Assembly: GCA_013397795.1 (NCBI GenBank)
Contig: VZTJ01003855.1
Coordinates: forward strand, 1,641,824-1,705,823
Source: Orthonyx spaldingii
Lineage: Eukaryota > Chordata > Aves > Passeriformes > Orthonychidae
Length of the DNA stretch: 64,000 nucleotides
Reading direction: 5' to 3'
Below, one piece after another: positions 1 to 12,470 of this stretch (position 1 is its first letter; every line of letters begins with the position of its first letter). The notes under the pieces were generated by a model. That model was given only the letters and a program-made list of their open reading frames with translations, was not told where the DNA came from and did not search any database. Position numbers and translations under genes: made by a program.

Positions 1-2159
1 TGAAAGGCTTAAAAGGCAGAAAAGAAAAAGGGGTTTTGGTGCAATGACTCAAGTTTGGGGGTTAGGTGACCCACCTGCCAGCTCTGGCTGCCAAAAAGTC
101 GTGTCTGATTAATGAAGTCCTGTGCATGCCTCTGTCCCCAACTGTCAAGGCTGTGCACGTGTGCTTTCAGTCCCCCTCACTGGCTGGTGTCACTGCTGGT
201 CTGCACGTACAGCAAGATTTCACTGGCGAAGGTTTTGTCAACATCACCCAGACACGGGGCAGAGATGACCAGCCACAGCCATCCTGAACCTTGTCTCCTG
301 ACCATCTGTGCAATGTCATCAGCATATCCCAACAGCAGAGAAAAACCAGTCCATATTTCTGACAGACTGAATCATCTTCGTCTGGTGTTCAGCCCCCGCT
401 CACCTTCTGCACAAGAAGCTGCTAAAAGCAGAACCCACAGCAAAGCCATGCCATCAGAATGTGACCAGCAGAGGTTTTGCTGCTGTGCTCACCTCAGGGG
501 TGCTCAGGTATCTGTCCCAGCACTGCTCTCCCCAGCCTGCAGCAGCAGCAGAGCCCTGGCTCCAGCCCCTGTCCTGGCCGAGGGCAGCTCCCTCTTCCCC
601 CAGCTTTTCTCCTCTTGACATATGACATGAATTAGAGAAGACATCAGTCATAGCCAGCCAAACAACTGTGGATACCTGCCACAGGATAGGACAAGCTAAA
701 ATGACACTAATAGAGGAGAGACAGCTCCAGCCCAAAAGCCCAGTAATCTACAGTCATGGTGAACTAGAGGGGAGTCGCTGGGAGGCTCAACAGCCCAAGC
801 TCAGCCCCAGGGCTGAAGGACCAGCTCTAAGACGAAGCAGTGCTGAGCTTTGATAAACCCCTTAGGGGCCAATACACTCTTCAGGGCACAGATTCTTTGC
901 TGTCTTCAAACTTGGTGTCTGTGATCCCCAATCCCACATGTGGAGGCAATGCCCCCATCCCTGTGCCCCATTTCCTGCGCAGCCCTGGGGCGGTCATGGC
1001 GCTCCCTGGCCCCAGCTTCTCCCAGCACTCGTGCCTGCTGTAGGCCAACCAATGGGCGATTTTCAGGAGCAGGATTTGTTGTTGTCAAGTCTTAGGAGTT
1101 TAGTAAGCTGCAGTATTTGACTTGGCTCATTTCCTACAGTGGCTCCCTCTTGGAGCTGCGTGATTGCAGGGGATGCAGCAGTTATTAACAGTAAAGCAAC
1201 TTTCAGTCTCTTATGACTGTACATGAAGGCTCAGAAGTGTGAACCTTCAAAGGCACAAAATGCAGAAAGCAAAACCAGAAATTATTCAGAATTTATTTCT
1301 TCAACAAAGGTTTTTTAAACCCATTTCAAAATTCACGGGACCTTATGTCTGATTTTTGAAACAAAAGTTGGCAGTGCTAAAACTAAATGAGCCGTATTTA
1401 CATGTCACTGATTTCTGTGAATGAAAGGGTGGCAGTGGGGGTTTGGGGGAGACAACTCCATTTGGCAAGTCCCAGTGCAGAGAAAAGAACTTAAATAAAC
1501 AAAGCAGGAATGGAGTACTTTCAAAAAGAATCAAACAGCATGGACCATTAATGTTTTAAGAGATAGGAGCTGTATGTGAGCCAACCATCCCCAAGATATT
1601 TATTCCCTATCTTTAACATTGGGAATTGCATTAGAACAGGTAGAATCTTTCAAAGCTGGGAAAATTTTTAAGGGCACTCACTATACTTTAAAGAAGACTT
1701 CAAAAACCATCTCCAGTATTGAGCTGAATAAGTTGGAGAGATTTGTAGGTTATAGCAAGGGAGAGTGATGGGAGTACATACAGAGCAAGCTGCTTACTGC
1801 AGTAAACAAACCTCCCCCAAACTCACAGCGAGTGCTTCGGCTCAGGAACAAATGGTTTCACTTCTAGAAATACATTTTAAAGTGAGACAAGGTGCTGGGT
1901 AAACACCAGCCAAGAGCTATAAACTATTGCTGTGGAAGGTGAAATCCAACTAGCCTTGGCCATGGGGTTGGCAAGGAAGAGCAGAGCCAGACACCCTCTT
2001 CTTCACAGACTGAGAGGCAGCCTTGAGGGAGCCAGCCCCTGAAGGCTTTGAAATTAAAAATGATGAAAAAGGAGAAGTTTTCATTACAAAGGAGGACGGC
2101 ATAACACAGCTATAGAGGCAAAGCTTCAAAGAGTGCTGCTTTAAATCTGCAACAAAGGC
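1..2159. other. Gene-free stretch, nothing recognised
   Basis: Unique-looking sequence of mixed composition. The first 1.1 kb is moderately GC-rich with short overlapping frames on both strands. From about 1200 it becomes more AT-rich. I see no repeat family, no exon-like border pair and no RNA gene. The short frames are what random DNA of this composition gives. Confidence 0.6.
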
Positions 2160-2244
2160 AGCGGTGCCCCGGCAGACAGCGGCTGTGCCCGCGGTTCATC
2201 GCGCAGCGTCGGGGCAGCGCTCCTCGCCTCGCCCGGCCCGCTGC
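2160..2244. promoter_or_regulatory. CpG islet (about 85 bp)
   Basis: By eye this stretch carries about 14 CpG dinucleotides in 85 bases, in a window where CpG is otherwise strongly depleted. It is too short for a classical CpG island. It directly abuts an AT-rich motif cluster on its right. Such islets in vertebrates can mark unmethylated enhancers or non-coding RNA promoters. No TATA box or open frame suggests a specific transcript, so the role is inference. Confidence 0.4.
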
Positions 2245-2400
2245 AAGAATGGAACATTTTATCTCCAGGAAAGAGACATCGTCATTAATTGACTTGCATA
2301 GTGCTTTTCTCTAATGGCTGGGTGCTGGAAAACTGAGATACTCTAATCATGCTGAGTTGGAAAATTAACAATGATTGCTGGGCTTTATTACCCCAAAAAA
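2245..2400. promoter_or_regulatory. Candidate regulatory block next to CpG islet
   Basis: This AT-rich unique stretch holds a homeodomain core (CATTAATTG, 2283-2291). It also has a composite of ATTAA, the SOX-type core ACAATG and TGATTG at 2364-2377. The switch from the CpG islet to this block is abrupt. The pairing resembles developmental enhancers, but no conservation data are available and single motifs are common by chance. Confidence 0.3.
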
Positions 2401-2790
2401 TATATAAGAAGTGCCAGCTCTCAGCCCTGCCAGCCGGCACCCCGTGGCCATGGGCAGGCTGGGTGTCCCCAGCACGGGCAGCCCAGCTCAGCCACTCACC
2501 ACCCTGCCTTTGGGCCAGGAGCCCTCACTGCCCCGCTTCACCTCTGCAGAGCTCTGCCCAGGCAGGTCTGGCACCGCCCTCGTGGTCACAGTCCCCAGGT
2601 GCTCTCCCAAGCACAGGAGCTGTGGCAGGGACTGCAAGAGGCTTCTTTTCCTGTTGGCGGCATGACTGGAACCCTGTGCAACAACCCCAGTTTCCTTGCT
2701 TTCCCACAATTTTCTTTCCCTTTGTCTGATCCCAGCAGACAAAGGTAACTGTACCTTTCGCATCCTTGCAATATCACTCCCCCTTCCATG

Positions 2791-2840
2791 TTAGTAGTAT
2801 TATTATTATATTATTAATAATAATTATTATTATTAATAAG
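2791..2840. repeat. (ATT/AAT)n microsatellite
   Basis: About 50 bases of interrupted ATT/TAA trinucleotide repeat (TATTATTAT followed by AATAATAATT-type units). About 100 bases of generally AT-rich sequence follow, to roughly 2945. This is a simple repeat and probably length-polymorphic. Confidence 0.85.
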
Positions 2841-2945
2841 CCATTTGGATCTTCTTTTTTCACAATTTCTTCTTATTTTATAATTACTATTCTAAAATAC
2901 GGACTAATTATTTTGAAAACTTATTATTCAAATTATAATCCCTTA

Positions 2946-5752
2946 GACTCTGTCAGTTATCCCAGTTGCTTCAGGGATGGACTGAGGGGTCCAAAGGCTC
3001 CTTTGTTTGCCCGTAGCTTGGGGCAGATGAGCGCAGGGCATGCCCAAGGCTGCTGTAAATGGATCTTTACCCCGTCATGAGCCAGCCTGGGGCGGTGCAG
3101 CCCCGGGAGCCTCCAGCCTGCCTCGGTGCCCCGCGGGCCAGGGGCCTTTGAGCCAGCCCAGCACTGCTCAGTGAAGTTACCTGCACCTCGTGTGCTTCCA
3201 GGGACACCTCTGCTTCTCCCCCTGAAGGCAAACATCTTCCCAGATCGCGTGAAGAGCCCTTAGTATAATACAAGATCAGGTCCAGGACACTCCATTACCA
3301 AGAAGATACTTAACTAATGTTCTGCTTGTAGCAGGAGGTCACAGGAGATTTATTTGAAGAGATGCACATAGAAAGAATTAGCAGACAAGCCATTTCACAA
3401 CCTCTAATACCCTCACCTTCTTAGTTGCTCAGCTGAAATGCCTTCAGGGATACGTTTTACAGAAGCTCAGAAGTGAACTGGAAACTGCTTAGATCACACA
3501 ACTTATGCATTTTAAATAGCAGTGTAAAATACCGTGCTTTACAAAAGCCCAGTGTTGTACCGAGCAGGAAAGCCGTGCTCTGAGCAGGGAGGCTGCAAAA
3601 GTTGCAGGAAATACAATAGAGAAAACCCCACATACAGCAAAACAAATCTGTGACTTGCTAAAGTTTATGATTAAAATTTAAAGAGTGTTCAAGTTTTATT
3701 CCCCGTAGCTGCTGCTCCCTGGACAAGAAGAGACAGAGAGAGACTGACCTTGAATAATTAAGCTGGTCTGTGGCACCAGATCAATTGCTGGTATTGGCAG
3801 AGCTCCACAATCAGGCATTTTGAAATGCAAGTGTCAAAGTGCATGTAACTGTGGGGCTTTTGGTGCAAAGCAGCCAATATAAAGGAGAAGAGGTGAAAAG
3901 TGAGAGAAAATAGATTGTGGAGTTTTGAGCACAGTCATGGGGGAGGGATGGGAAAGTTTCCATTTTCAAGTTTCCATTTTCCAACTCTAACAGGGCAAAA
4001 ATCTCAGACAGAAGCCCAACATGGGTGGCTTTTTCTCCTGTAGCCTTGAAGAAGTCACCTGGAGCAAGCTGAATGTCTCCTGAGCTACTTAAATCCATCA
4101 CCAGTTCTGAAAACAGACTCTGAGTAAGTACCAGTCAACAGTTTAATTGAAAATAAATGTTGTAAATCTAGGGAAACATCTCTGTTCAACATCAATTGCT
4201 GAACAAACCCAAAGGTGTTTGAGTCCAAGTAGCCATTCCCAAATTTGGTGGGCATTTTTGCTGCTGTTTCTGCCCTCCCTCAGATCATAGAGCACTAAGG
4301 TGACCCACCAGAATGGAATGTGGTGAATTTTGTCACAGCCAGGAAAGGCTTTATATTAATGTCTGCCAAGTAAGACTTTGTATTAATTTCAGGAGCCATG
4401 GGAACTCCTATTTAAATCTCTTCCAATCCCTTGACCTACAAATGTGTACGTGCAAGAGCAGCATCAGGCAGATAAGGTAATCATTGTGCTCCCAGTGCAG
4501 CAGGCCTGGAAGATGCCCTTGATACTGGAGTCCTTCCTAAGGCTCTCTGCCAGACACTTCCCGACAAAATTCAAGACCACTTAGGTGGTCTTCCGTAGAA
4601 AAGGAAAGGGACAGCAGGCAGAGACGATTTTTCCACACACAAAGGGCCAAGGTCCCCTGCTTCCCTGGCCAATGGCTCTCTCCAGTCACGAGGAAGGTGG
4701 CAAGATGTTGGCACCGGTGTCACAAGGCTTTGGGGACTCTCCTGTTCCCTCTTGCAGGGTGGCCTGTGCAGCTCCTGCCAAAGGAGCAAACAGCACGGGA
4801 ACAGGGAAAGGAGAAGACATTGCCATTCCACTGCCAGTTCCATAACTTTTATAGCATTTTGTGTGGTGCCTGGTGTTTTCCAGAAAGCTCCAGCTCCCTG
4901 AGTCCTGTGATGAGACAACATCAGCATCCCTAGATGTAGTTTTACAGCTCATCACGAGCTCCAGTTTCCAGTTTTCTCAAGTATATCTTCTGGATGCAAA
5001 TTCCAAGAGGAAATCAAAACCAACCCAAATATAACTAACAAAGAAGAGCATCGATTCTTAGGCCAAGTCATTACCTACAAATCTTTGCCATGAAGACATG
5101 GGGTGGCCATTCTGTAGTGATATGAAGACCTGGCTCAAAGTCCAGTGTGAGGCAATGAAGAAAGCTTGGTTATGGGCAGCTGCTGCTCAGATGGGCTGCA
5201 CAGGAAGGAGGACAATGTCTTCCTCATGTTCCCCCAACTCATAACCAGCCTTTCCAAATACTGTGAGGACCCTGTACTCACTCCTGTCAGGAGAGCAAGA
5301 AGAGATAGCAGAGCCTCTCAGGGTTTATGGGGCTGTCTGTTCCACCAGCCCTGCGCTACCCCAGCTCCCACTGGTGCTGGTGCATTACAGGCCTTTCAGT
5401 GCCTTCGTTCTGCCCTCCTTCCATTTCATGGCCTTTTGGTTTGCACAGTTTCTATGACAGAGCGAGAGGGAATCATCAGCCCAGGCTCCCCTCCTTGGTG
5501 GAGATGCTTTGAAACTTTCAAAGAACCCAACTCTTTCCCCACATCCCTGTTAATATGCACCGGCTCTGCTCTTGATGCACTCCATTGTAAATGATGTATG
5601 AAATGAAATCTCCTCGCTCGCCTAATGCAGAGAAGAAAGGCTCTGTAGGCAACTCTACAACATTCCCATCTGCAGATAAAGGCAGCGAAACCTCACACTC
5701 CCTATGAACACTTTTTTTTAAGTTGTTGCTCTTCAGTGTTGGTGTTTCTCCC
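2946..5752. other. Gene-free stretch, nothing recognised
   Basis: Mixed-composition sequence. Open frames at 3811-4101 (-), 4571-4927 (-) and 5166-5594 (+) overlap others in different frames and show no domain, so I leave them out. No LINE tail, LTR or RNA gene was recognised. Confidence 0.55.
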
Positions 5753-5775
5753 TTTTATTTTTTTTTTCTTTTTTT
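5753..5775. repeat. T-rich homopolymer tract
   Basis: An almost pure run of T, interrupted by single A and C bases. Simple low-complexity sequence with no adjoining element that would make it a retroposon tail. Confidence 0.7.
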
Positions 5776-8700
5776 ACTGAGAGTGGGGATTTGAATTCAG
5801 ATTTCACAGAGAAACCCAAACGACTTACATGTATTTCTAAGCCTTTCACAGCAATTGTGTGACTGTTCCTGTCCCCTCCTCAGAGGGAATAGCAGCAGCA
5901 AATTCATTAGCCCCACAAAGCAGCAGAGTGAAAAGAATGGCTTAAAACTTGCAGGAGGGAAGAGGCTGAGTATGTGGGGGATCGACAGTGGATGTTAAGC
6001 TTGATCTGGATTTGAGACCTCCTTCCAGTTTTATATGAAGCTGTTTCAAAACCAGAACGTGTTGGCAGCCTCCGAAGGGAAAAGGGATCAACACGGCCAG
6101 GGAGCCGTGGTGGGAGCAAAGCCTGAAGGTCGGCAGTTTAAAACAGCAAATACACCACGGGCTGTTTCCAAATGTTGGATTAGTTAAGGGCAAAGGGAAA
6201 GTCACTGGAAGGGAGATTGGAGAAGGTGACTGAGACGTTGCAGGAGGCACAGAGCAAGTATCTGCTGGTGACAAATTTGTCCCTGAAGCTGTGGAGAGGA
6301 TTGAACAAATCTTTGCAAGTAGAGGCTAACAAGCCATGCTGTGGGAAAGCAGGCACAAGGACCCTCCCAAAGCAGGGCCCTCTCTTAGGCCAGCAGGCAG
6401 TCCCTCGTCCTGTTAGAATTTTGGTTTCCTCTTGCCAAAGTAACACACCCAGGCACTGGCTGTCCTCTGCGGGCAGGACTGAAGGAGACCCTATCCTGTG
6501 GGTGACACACGTTTGGCCACACACTGCCAGCACCCTGCTGCTGTCACAAGCAGTAAACTCAGCTTAGATGTTAAAAAGCTTTAGTAAACTTCTAGGAATG
6601 ATGCTTTTATAGCTGACAGATGAGCCACCCTGATGGATTATTAGTCACGGTTAGCCATCCTTGCTAGACTTTATGTTACTAGTGAGTTTTAGGGGCCTTG
6701 CTTTCATTTTTCTTTCTCTTTTGTTTGTTCTGAGCAGCAACTCTCAGAATGACAAAACAAAATGCTTCAAGGCAGCAGCTGGAGCTTGAAATTAATAATA
6801 AAAAGTAGTTGAGCTGATGTTGGGTTGCAGAGTCATGCTAGCAAATGCATGTGCTTCACACAGCTGTGGTGCTCATGAGAAACCTGCTTGGCATCCCCAT
6901 TTCCATGGAACCACTGCTGGGCTGGCACAACATCAATGCCACAGAGGCAGGAACCAGGAAAGGGTCTCAGGGCTGGAAAAAGCTAAATTGCTCCATGTCA
7001 AGGGCACCGCTGGCTGGTGACAAACACAAAGACTTGCACAGCACTGGGGTCACACTGACCCTCCCAGCCGCCCTCTGCCTTGCCCGGCACGCGTTCCCTG
7101 TTCCTGTGCTGCTGGCTGCAGGGAGGTGGATTCCTTCAGCCTCGAGGAGCCCACATTCATTGAAACACCAGGGACACACCATTACATCTGCATGAGCTAA
7201 AAGTATTTTCAAAAAAATCTCCAAAAGTCTAAAAGGCCAAAGACTTTGAATGGCCACACAGTTCTGCTATGAGTTCAGCTAGAGTTGACCTCCTTTCTAC
7301 CCCTTAAATATGAAGTCAACAGCAAAAATATCTGTTTATCTGAGAATGGCACCACTATTTCATAAAGCTTCTTTATTTCCCTTTCTGTATTGGAAAAATT
7401 CCCCAACATAAACTGAACATTACTGCAGGCAGATTTTATTCTCATTGTTCAAGGGTAAGAAGTGAATGGGAACGGCAGGAGGCCAACTATTCTCTAGCTA
7501 CACAAAGTGAAAATGATATTTCAAAGAAGATCAAAACCAGTAGCAAATACTCAACCCCTTCTAGGATGTGTCGTATAATTTTGGCTGCAGACAGGTGACA
7601 GCGACAAAGCACCTCAACCCTTGTGAGCAAAACGAGATGCAACAGTTTTTAATCAAACTCTACTCAGGGAACATAAACCAGAGGAGAGCAGACAAAATAA
7701 CAAGAGTGATTCTCAGGCAGGTCTACTTGAGCTGTGATTAATAGTAACAACAACAAAAATGCTTTGTATTCCCAGACTTTGCCTTATCCTCTACTATTTT
7801 TGAAGCACTGCCATCTTAGCAAAGAAAATAGAAAAAAACCCTCAATATTATTCCCTTCCTAGACTTTGACAGGAATAAATCTGACAACTAAATAGCCAGG
7901 GTGCTCCTAACTGGATGGCTTCACTCCATAACGTTGGGAAAAATGGAACCCCTCTGCTGCTGTTTCTGGTTCCCCTTCTGCAAACACATCAAAGCAAACA
8001 CATTCAGGAGTTGAACTTTCAGGAAAATAAACACAAAATTTCCTGGCTTGAAGGTTCCTTCTTTTTGCAGGACATGAACATCCCATCGACATAACCATCC
8101 CTCCTCCTGTTTGGTGCCACAGGTGGGAATTCGAGCAGGAAAATGCTGGAATAAACATCTCAGAGGTCTCAGCCCTGGAAAATGTTAACTCTGTAGTGGC
8201 TGCTGTGTTGGGAGGGAGTTTGCTGCTTGAATGATCCTGACTGGCACCTCGGGGCGGGTTAGGGCAAGGTGAGGCTGATTGTGCTGCTCTCCACAAGGGC
8301 TCAGCAGCAAGGAGCCCATCCCTGCGCCATCCCAAGGACACACAGGAGCAGAGCTTTGCTGCTTGCAGGTGCTCCTGGCCACCAGGAATCTGCTGTTGTA
8401 GTCCAGGTGGAGAGAAGAAACACAAAGCCAAGCAGAGGGGGTTAACTCAGCACTGCATTCCTTCAGAAGTCTCCAGGAGATTTCTGAGGTGGCACTGATT
8501 AAATCAGGATCGAGGCAGAATCAGCACCTGAAGGGGCAAGAGACAACTCAGTGCAGCCACAGAGCCACACACACAGAGGCAGCTTTCTGAGCAGAGCTTT
8601 AGGGGCTCTGCGTGTGATACCAGCCCAAGAGGACGCCGCCTTGCAGAGACACCATTTTACGCTCTTAGAATACATGAAAACAAATCTGACGAGTACAACA

Positions 8701-8989
8701 CAAGTTCAAGCAGAGCACTTGAACGCTGCCTGGCCGCCTGCGAGTCCCCAGTGTGGTGTGGGGCGTGGAGGTTCTGTCCCCAGCAGGAGCAGGCTGGTGC
8801 AGAGCACCCCTCGCTGCCGGCGCTGCCAGCAAACATCAAACATCCCTGGCAGGCGGCTCCGCCGTGAACCTCATGTCAGACACATCAAGTCAGACTGAAC
8901 CCAGAGGGCACTGTCCAATTATAAAGAAAACCTCAGAAAGGGTTCAGAGTTGAAGAGGGGCACACAGCAGCTTTACATGCAATTGCTCA
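5776..8989. other. Gene-free stretch, nothing recognised
   Basis: Unique-looking sequence. The segment around 6560-6680 is AT-rich with TTATTAG and TGTTAC-type words and could be a small conserved element, but no motif cluster is convincing. The 174-codon minus frame at 7907-8431 overlaps other frames and has no recognisable domain. Confidence 0.5.
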
Positions 8990-9440
8990 GCCCAGCCCAT
9001 AAACTTGGCAACCCCAGTTCCATTATAGCCATGCTAATAGTAATTGTTAATCAGTTATTTAAAGTCATTCACATGAACAGCTATGAGCTTTTTTTTTGGT
9101 TTTTTTGAAGCTAGTATAAATCAAATTTATAGGGAAAAGAATAAATACAGAGAGACAGCTGTACGGATCACACTGTCACACCAATCACTGCTTAAAAGCA
9201 CACACTGTAAATAGCAGACAAAATTCACCCCCAGTGGAATGCCATTGACTGCACAGGCTGGAGCTGCAACAGCGATAAATTGGCCTATCAAAATTACACA
9301 AAAATTTAGAAACAGAATTCAATGATATGTGAAAGCGATTTATCACAGCTGTGTCACTTAAAATGACATTATCACTAGCAAACCCATTAAATATTATGGG
9401 TCCCATTAAGATTTCTACGGGGCCAAACAACAAAGGAGGT
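8990..9440. promoter_or_regulatory. Candidate regulatory block (AT-rich, POU/homeobox motifs)
   Basis: Unique AT-rich sequence flanked by GC-richer DNA. It contains an octamer-like POU site (ATGCTAAT, 9031-9038) followed at once by AGTAATTGTTAATCAG, which holds two homeodomain cores. The second half (about 9280-9420) is again dense in ATTA, TTAT and GATTTATC words with few repeats. These features are typical of vertebrate conserved non-coding elements near developmental genes. Conservation itself was not tested. Confidence 0.35.
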
Positions 9441-10795
9441 GGCAGTGTATGGATGGGGCAGGAGGGGATGTGTATGCTGACCCAATGACCAGGGCCATCG
9501 GCTACTCACCTGGCCCTGAGCCGAGCCTGGGATGGACACAGCCATGGAGCTGCAGGGTGACAGCCTTCGTCTGCACCAGCAGGACACGGCCACACGTGTT
9601 CCTGGACGTGCTGGCAGCAGACAGAGCACTGTCACCAGACCCAAGCAGCAGCAGTGCCACTGGCTCCTTGGTCTATTGTCTCACTAATGGAAAAGCATGG
9701 AGCTTTGGGAGCCCAGTGTTTGTCCCCCACCTGCAGGTCTCTGCTGCAGCATCCCAGTTCCACGCCGCCACCAGAGTGATGCTGCTCTAGCTGCCTTCCC
9801 CTTCTCGGTAGCTGCAGTTTGCAAAACGAGCCCTGCAGGGAGAGGGAGGGAAGGAAAGCAGACATCTTTATTTTGTGTGTGACAATGATCTCAGACCCTC
9901 CGCAGACCACTCAGCAGCAGAGGGAACTGAGCATGCAGCGGTGCCTTCACAGCTGGGCACAGGGTGCAGCCCAGCAGGAGCCACGAGGTTCAGTGCATGG
10001 GCTCATCAGGGCATGATGAGGGTAGCACAGGATGCACTGAATGACAATAATCATGTTTTCATGGAGTGGGCGGAGGAATTTTGCCTAAGTGTGGGAGTGT
10101 CCAAACTGAGCAGTTCTGCTCAGGAACTTGGGCTCGGACAGCCATGTGGGTCAGGATGGCTTCAGTGCCAGCCCAGCCTTGCTGGTCCAGCTGTGGTGAG
10201 CAGAGCTGGCCAAGGCAGAGCAGCCAGAGGAGAGCGGGTGGAATGCCCAACCCAGCTGATGGAATAAATGAACAACCAACTGTTTTCTCTTGGGGAAAAA
10301 AAAAACCACAGTTTGCTGAATTGCCTTACCAGGATTTGATTATTGCAGATACAGGCCAAGCAGATTCAGTCACAAAACATTTCATTACTCTCACTGTAGC
10401 TGTGGGTCCCATTCTCCCCTTCTCTCACGCAGCATCCGTGGCAGTGGCATGGACACACCAACCTCTGCCTGCACACTGAAGTGCTTCGCTCCACTGGCTT
10501 TGCAATTTCCCTCTTCATATTATTTTTTAAAATTGTTAAGGACAGCAGGTGCACAGGAGCACAAATGGAGGCGTTGTCCCTTCAGAGATGTCACTGGGAG
10601 GCCTGGCAGCAGTGTGGGGATGGATGCCCCGTGTCCACCCTGCCACTGGTGCAGACACGGCTGGGGACCCTGGGCATGGTCACTGCTGCAGAAACGGGGC
10701 AGATCCAGCCCAAGCAGCAGGTGAGCATTCCTTGGTTTGTTCACAGGCTTTCACCTAGAAGAGAGGGCAGGAGGAACCATCCACACTTGGTGTAA
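9441..10795. other. GC-rich gene-free stretch
   Basis: GC-richer sequence with many overlapping short frames on both strands. A CAG|GTGAGT-type donor on the minus strand ends at about 9507, but I could not pair it with a good acceptor and an open frame. No repeat family was recognised. Confidence 0.45.
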
Positions 10796-12470
10796 TCGAG
10801 GTGTCACAATGCATTAGTCTGGAGACATAAAAGAACAACAATTGCATCTTAAACTGTGATAGTTAATTTATTATTGGAGAATTGAAAGGCAAAGTGCAAG
10901 AAGGGCTTTTTCCCACACCCTGGATAGATTGTTAAAAACCAGATACATTAATCTTTTTTTCTCTCCCATGGCTATAAAAACAGAAAGCTACCAGTAGAAT
11001 TAAGAAGAGAATTGTAGGCTTCATGGCAACTTATGCCTCTGAAATTCTTCACCAAATATTTCTAGCAGGAGTTTCTAACAATCTCAAGCTGTATGACTGC
11101 TTTTTGTTCTTCTGCTAATTGATGTTTTTACACAGCACCATACCTAATCCCTGCCTCTTAAATCAAATTTTATTAAAATCCCTTAGCAGTGCAAAGAGAA
11201 ATAGCCATTTGGGCTTTTTTCCATTTCTTATTCCAAAATCCCAAAGCATTTTCCCTGCATCTGGTAGGCCTTGTAGGCAAGAGCTTTTATTCCCCAGCGA
11301 CTGAAGGATGCACCAAGGTAACAAAACTTGGTGCAACTTAAATAGTGTCACACATGAGCAGGCAGCAAGTCTGGCCAGGGAACAGCCTTTCCTCCCTCAT
11401 CCAACCTGCCAGAGGCTTTTTGCTTTTAAACAGCCATTCAAGAGCGTTGTTTTCACATCTCTACTCTTCCCTCCTGACCAGAACTCATTCCTTAAAGAAA
11501 CAAAAATACCCCAGAAATGACCAATTTTTTGGGAGCAGTGAATTGTTTCCACACCCAATGGATTATGCTACCAGTCAAATCCACCATATCACTAGCCTGA
11601 ATACCTATGCCTTATTCACAGCTGGAAACATATCAAAACCAGCATAATCAAGAGGTGTCCTTTAGATTAAAACCAAAGTAAATTTTACCCCATTTTTTCC
11701 AGATTTTGATTACTGGATGTGGGTAACAGAAAACTGAAATATATCAGTAAAATCTGGGCTGCTACATGAGGTAAAAGCAGCGTAAATGTTACCACACACC
11801 CCTGGAGGGTTTGGGATAAGAGATGGCCTTGGATCACATTTCAAAATCAGCTGATGTTTGAAGAAGCTAAGCAGTAAGATAACAAAGGCAATGAAATGGA
11901 AGTGGAACCAGAGGCTCTGGTCTTGATCCTGCCTCCCTTTGTGTCCATCAGTCCAAGGGCTGCATCCCCCAGACCCATCTGGTAAAAACTGTGGGTGTAA
12001 ATTGGATGTACTGGTGGAAACTAATAAGGCAACTTATTCCATAATGGAAATTTCCCCTGCATTAAGAAGCAAATAACTTCAAAAAAGGATAATTTGGGTT
12101 CTGTACACATTGTGGGTTTATATGACTGCAGTAAAACGACTGCAGAACCCAAAGTAACACATTTCCCAATTCTCTTGATGTGGTAGAGTTCAGCACTAAA
12201 TGGGATACCAAATTAAATATAGCTATCACAGGCTGATCCTCCTCGCTCAGATGTACAGTTATACAGGAATCCACGTTCCTGCAGAAGCACACATATGTCC
12301 CCAGCTCTGCGTGCACACCGATCCACCTACCCACAGAAGGTTTTTTGGATGCTCTGCTGTGACATGTATTGACAAAGTCTCAGGGGTGTTGCACCTATTC
12401 TTTTTGGCATTATCCATGCAATGCAAGATATAAAATTCTTGGTAGATGTTCTAAGTTTGTATTTAATAGA
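10796..12470. other. AT-rich unique stretch without recognised elements
   Basis: Mostly AT-rich, repeat-poor sequence. Parts of it (10800-11100, 12000-12080) contain TTAATTTATTATT, ACATTAATC and similar homeodomain-like words and may include conserved non-coding DNA. Nothing is specific enough for a separate call. Confidence 0.4.

Noticed and set aside
11920..12005. Possible member of the palindromic repeat family (CTTGATCCTGCC)
   Set aside because: No recognisable core or opposite arm.
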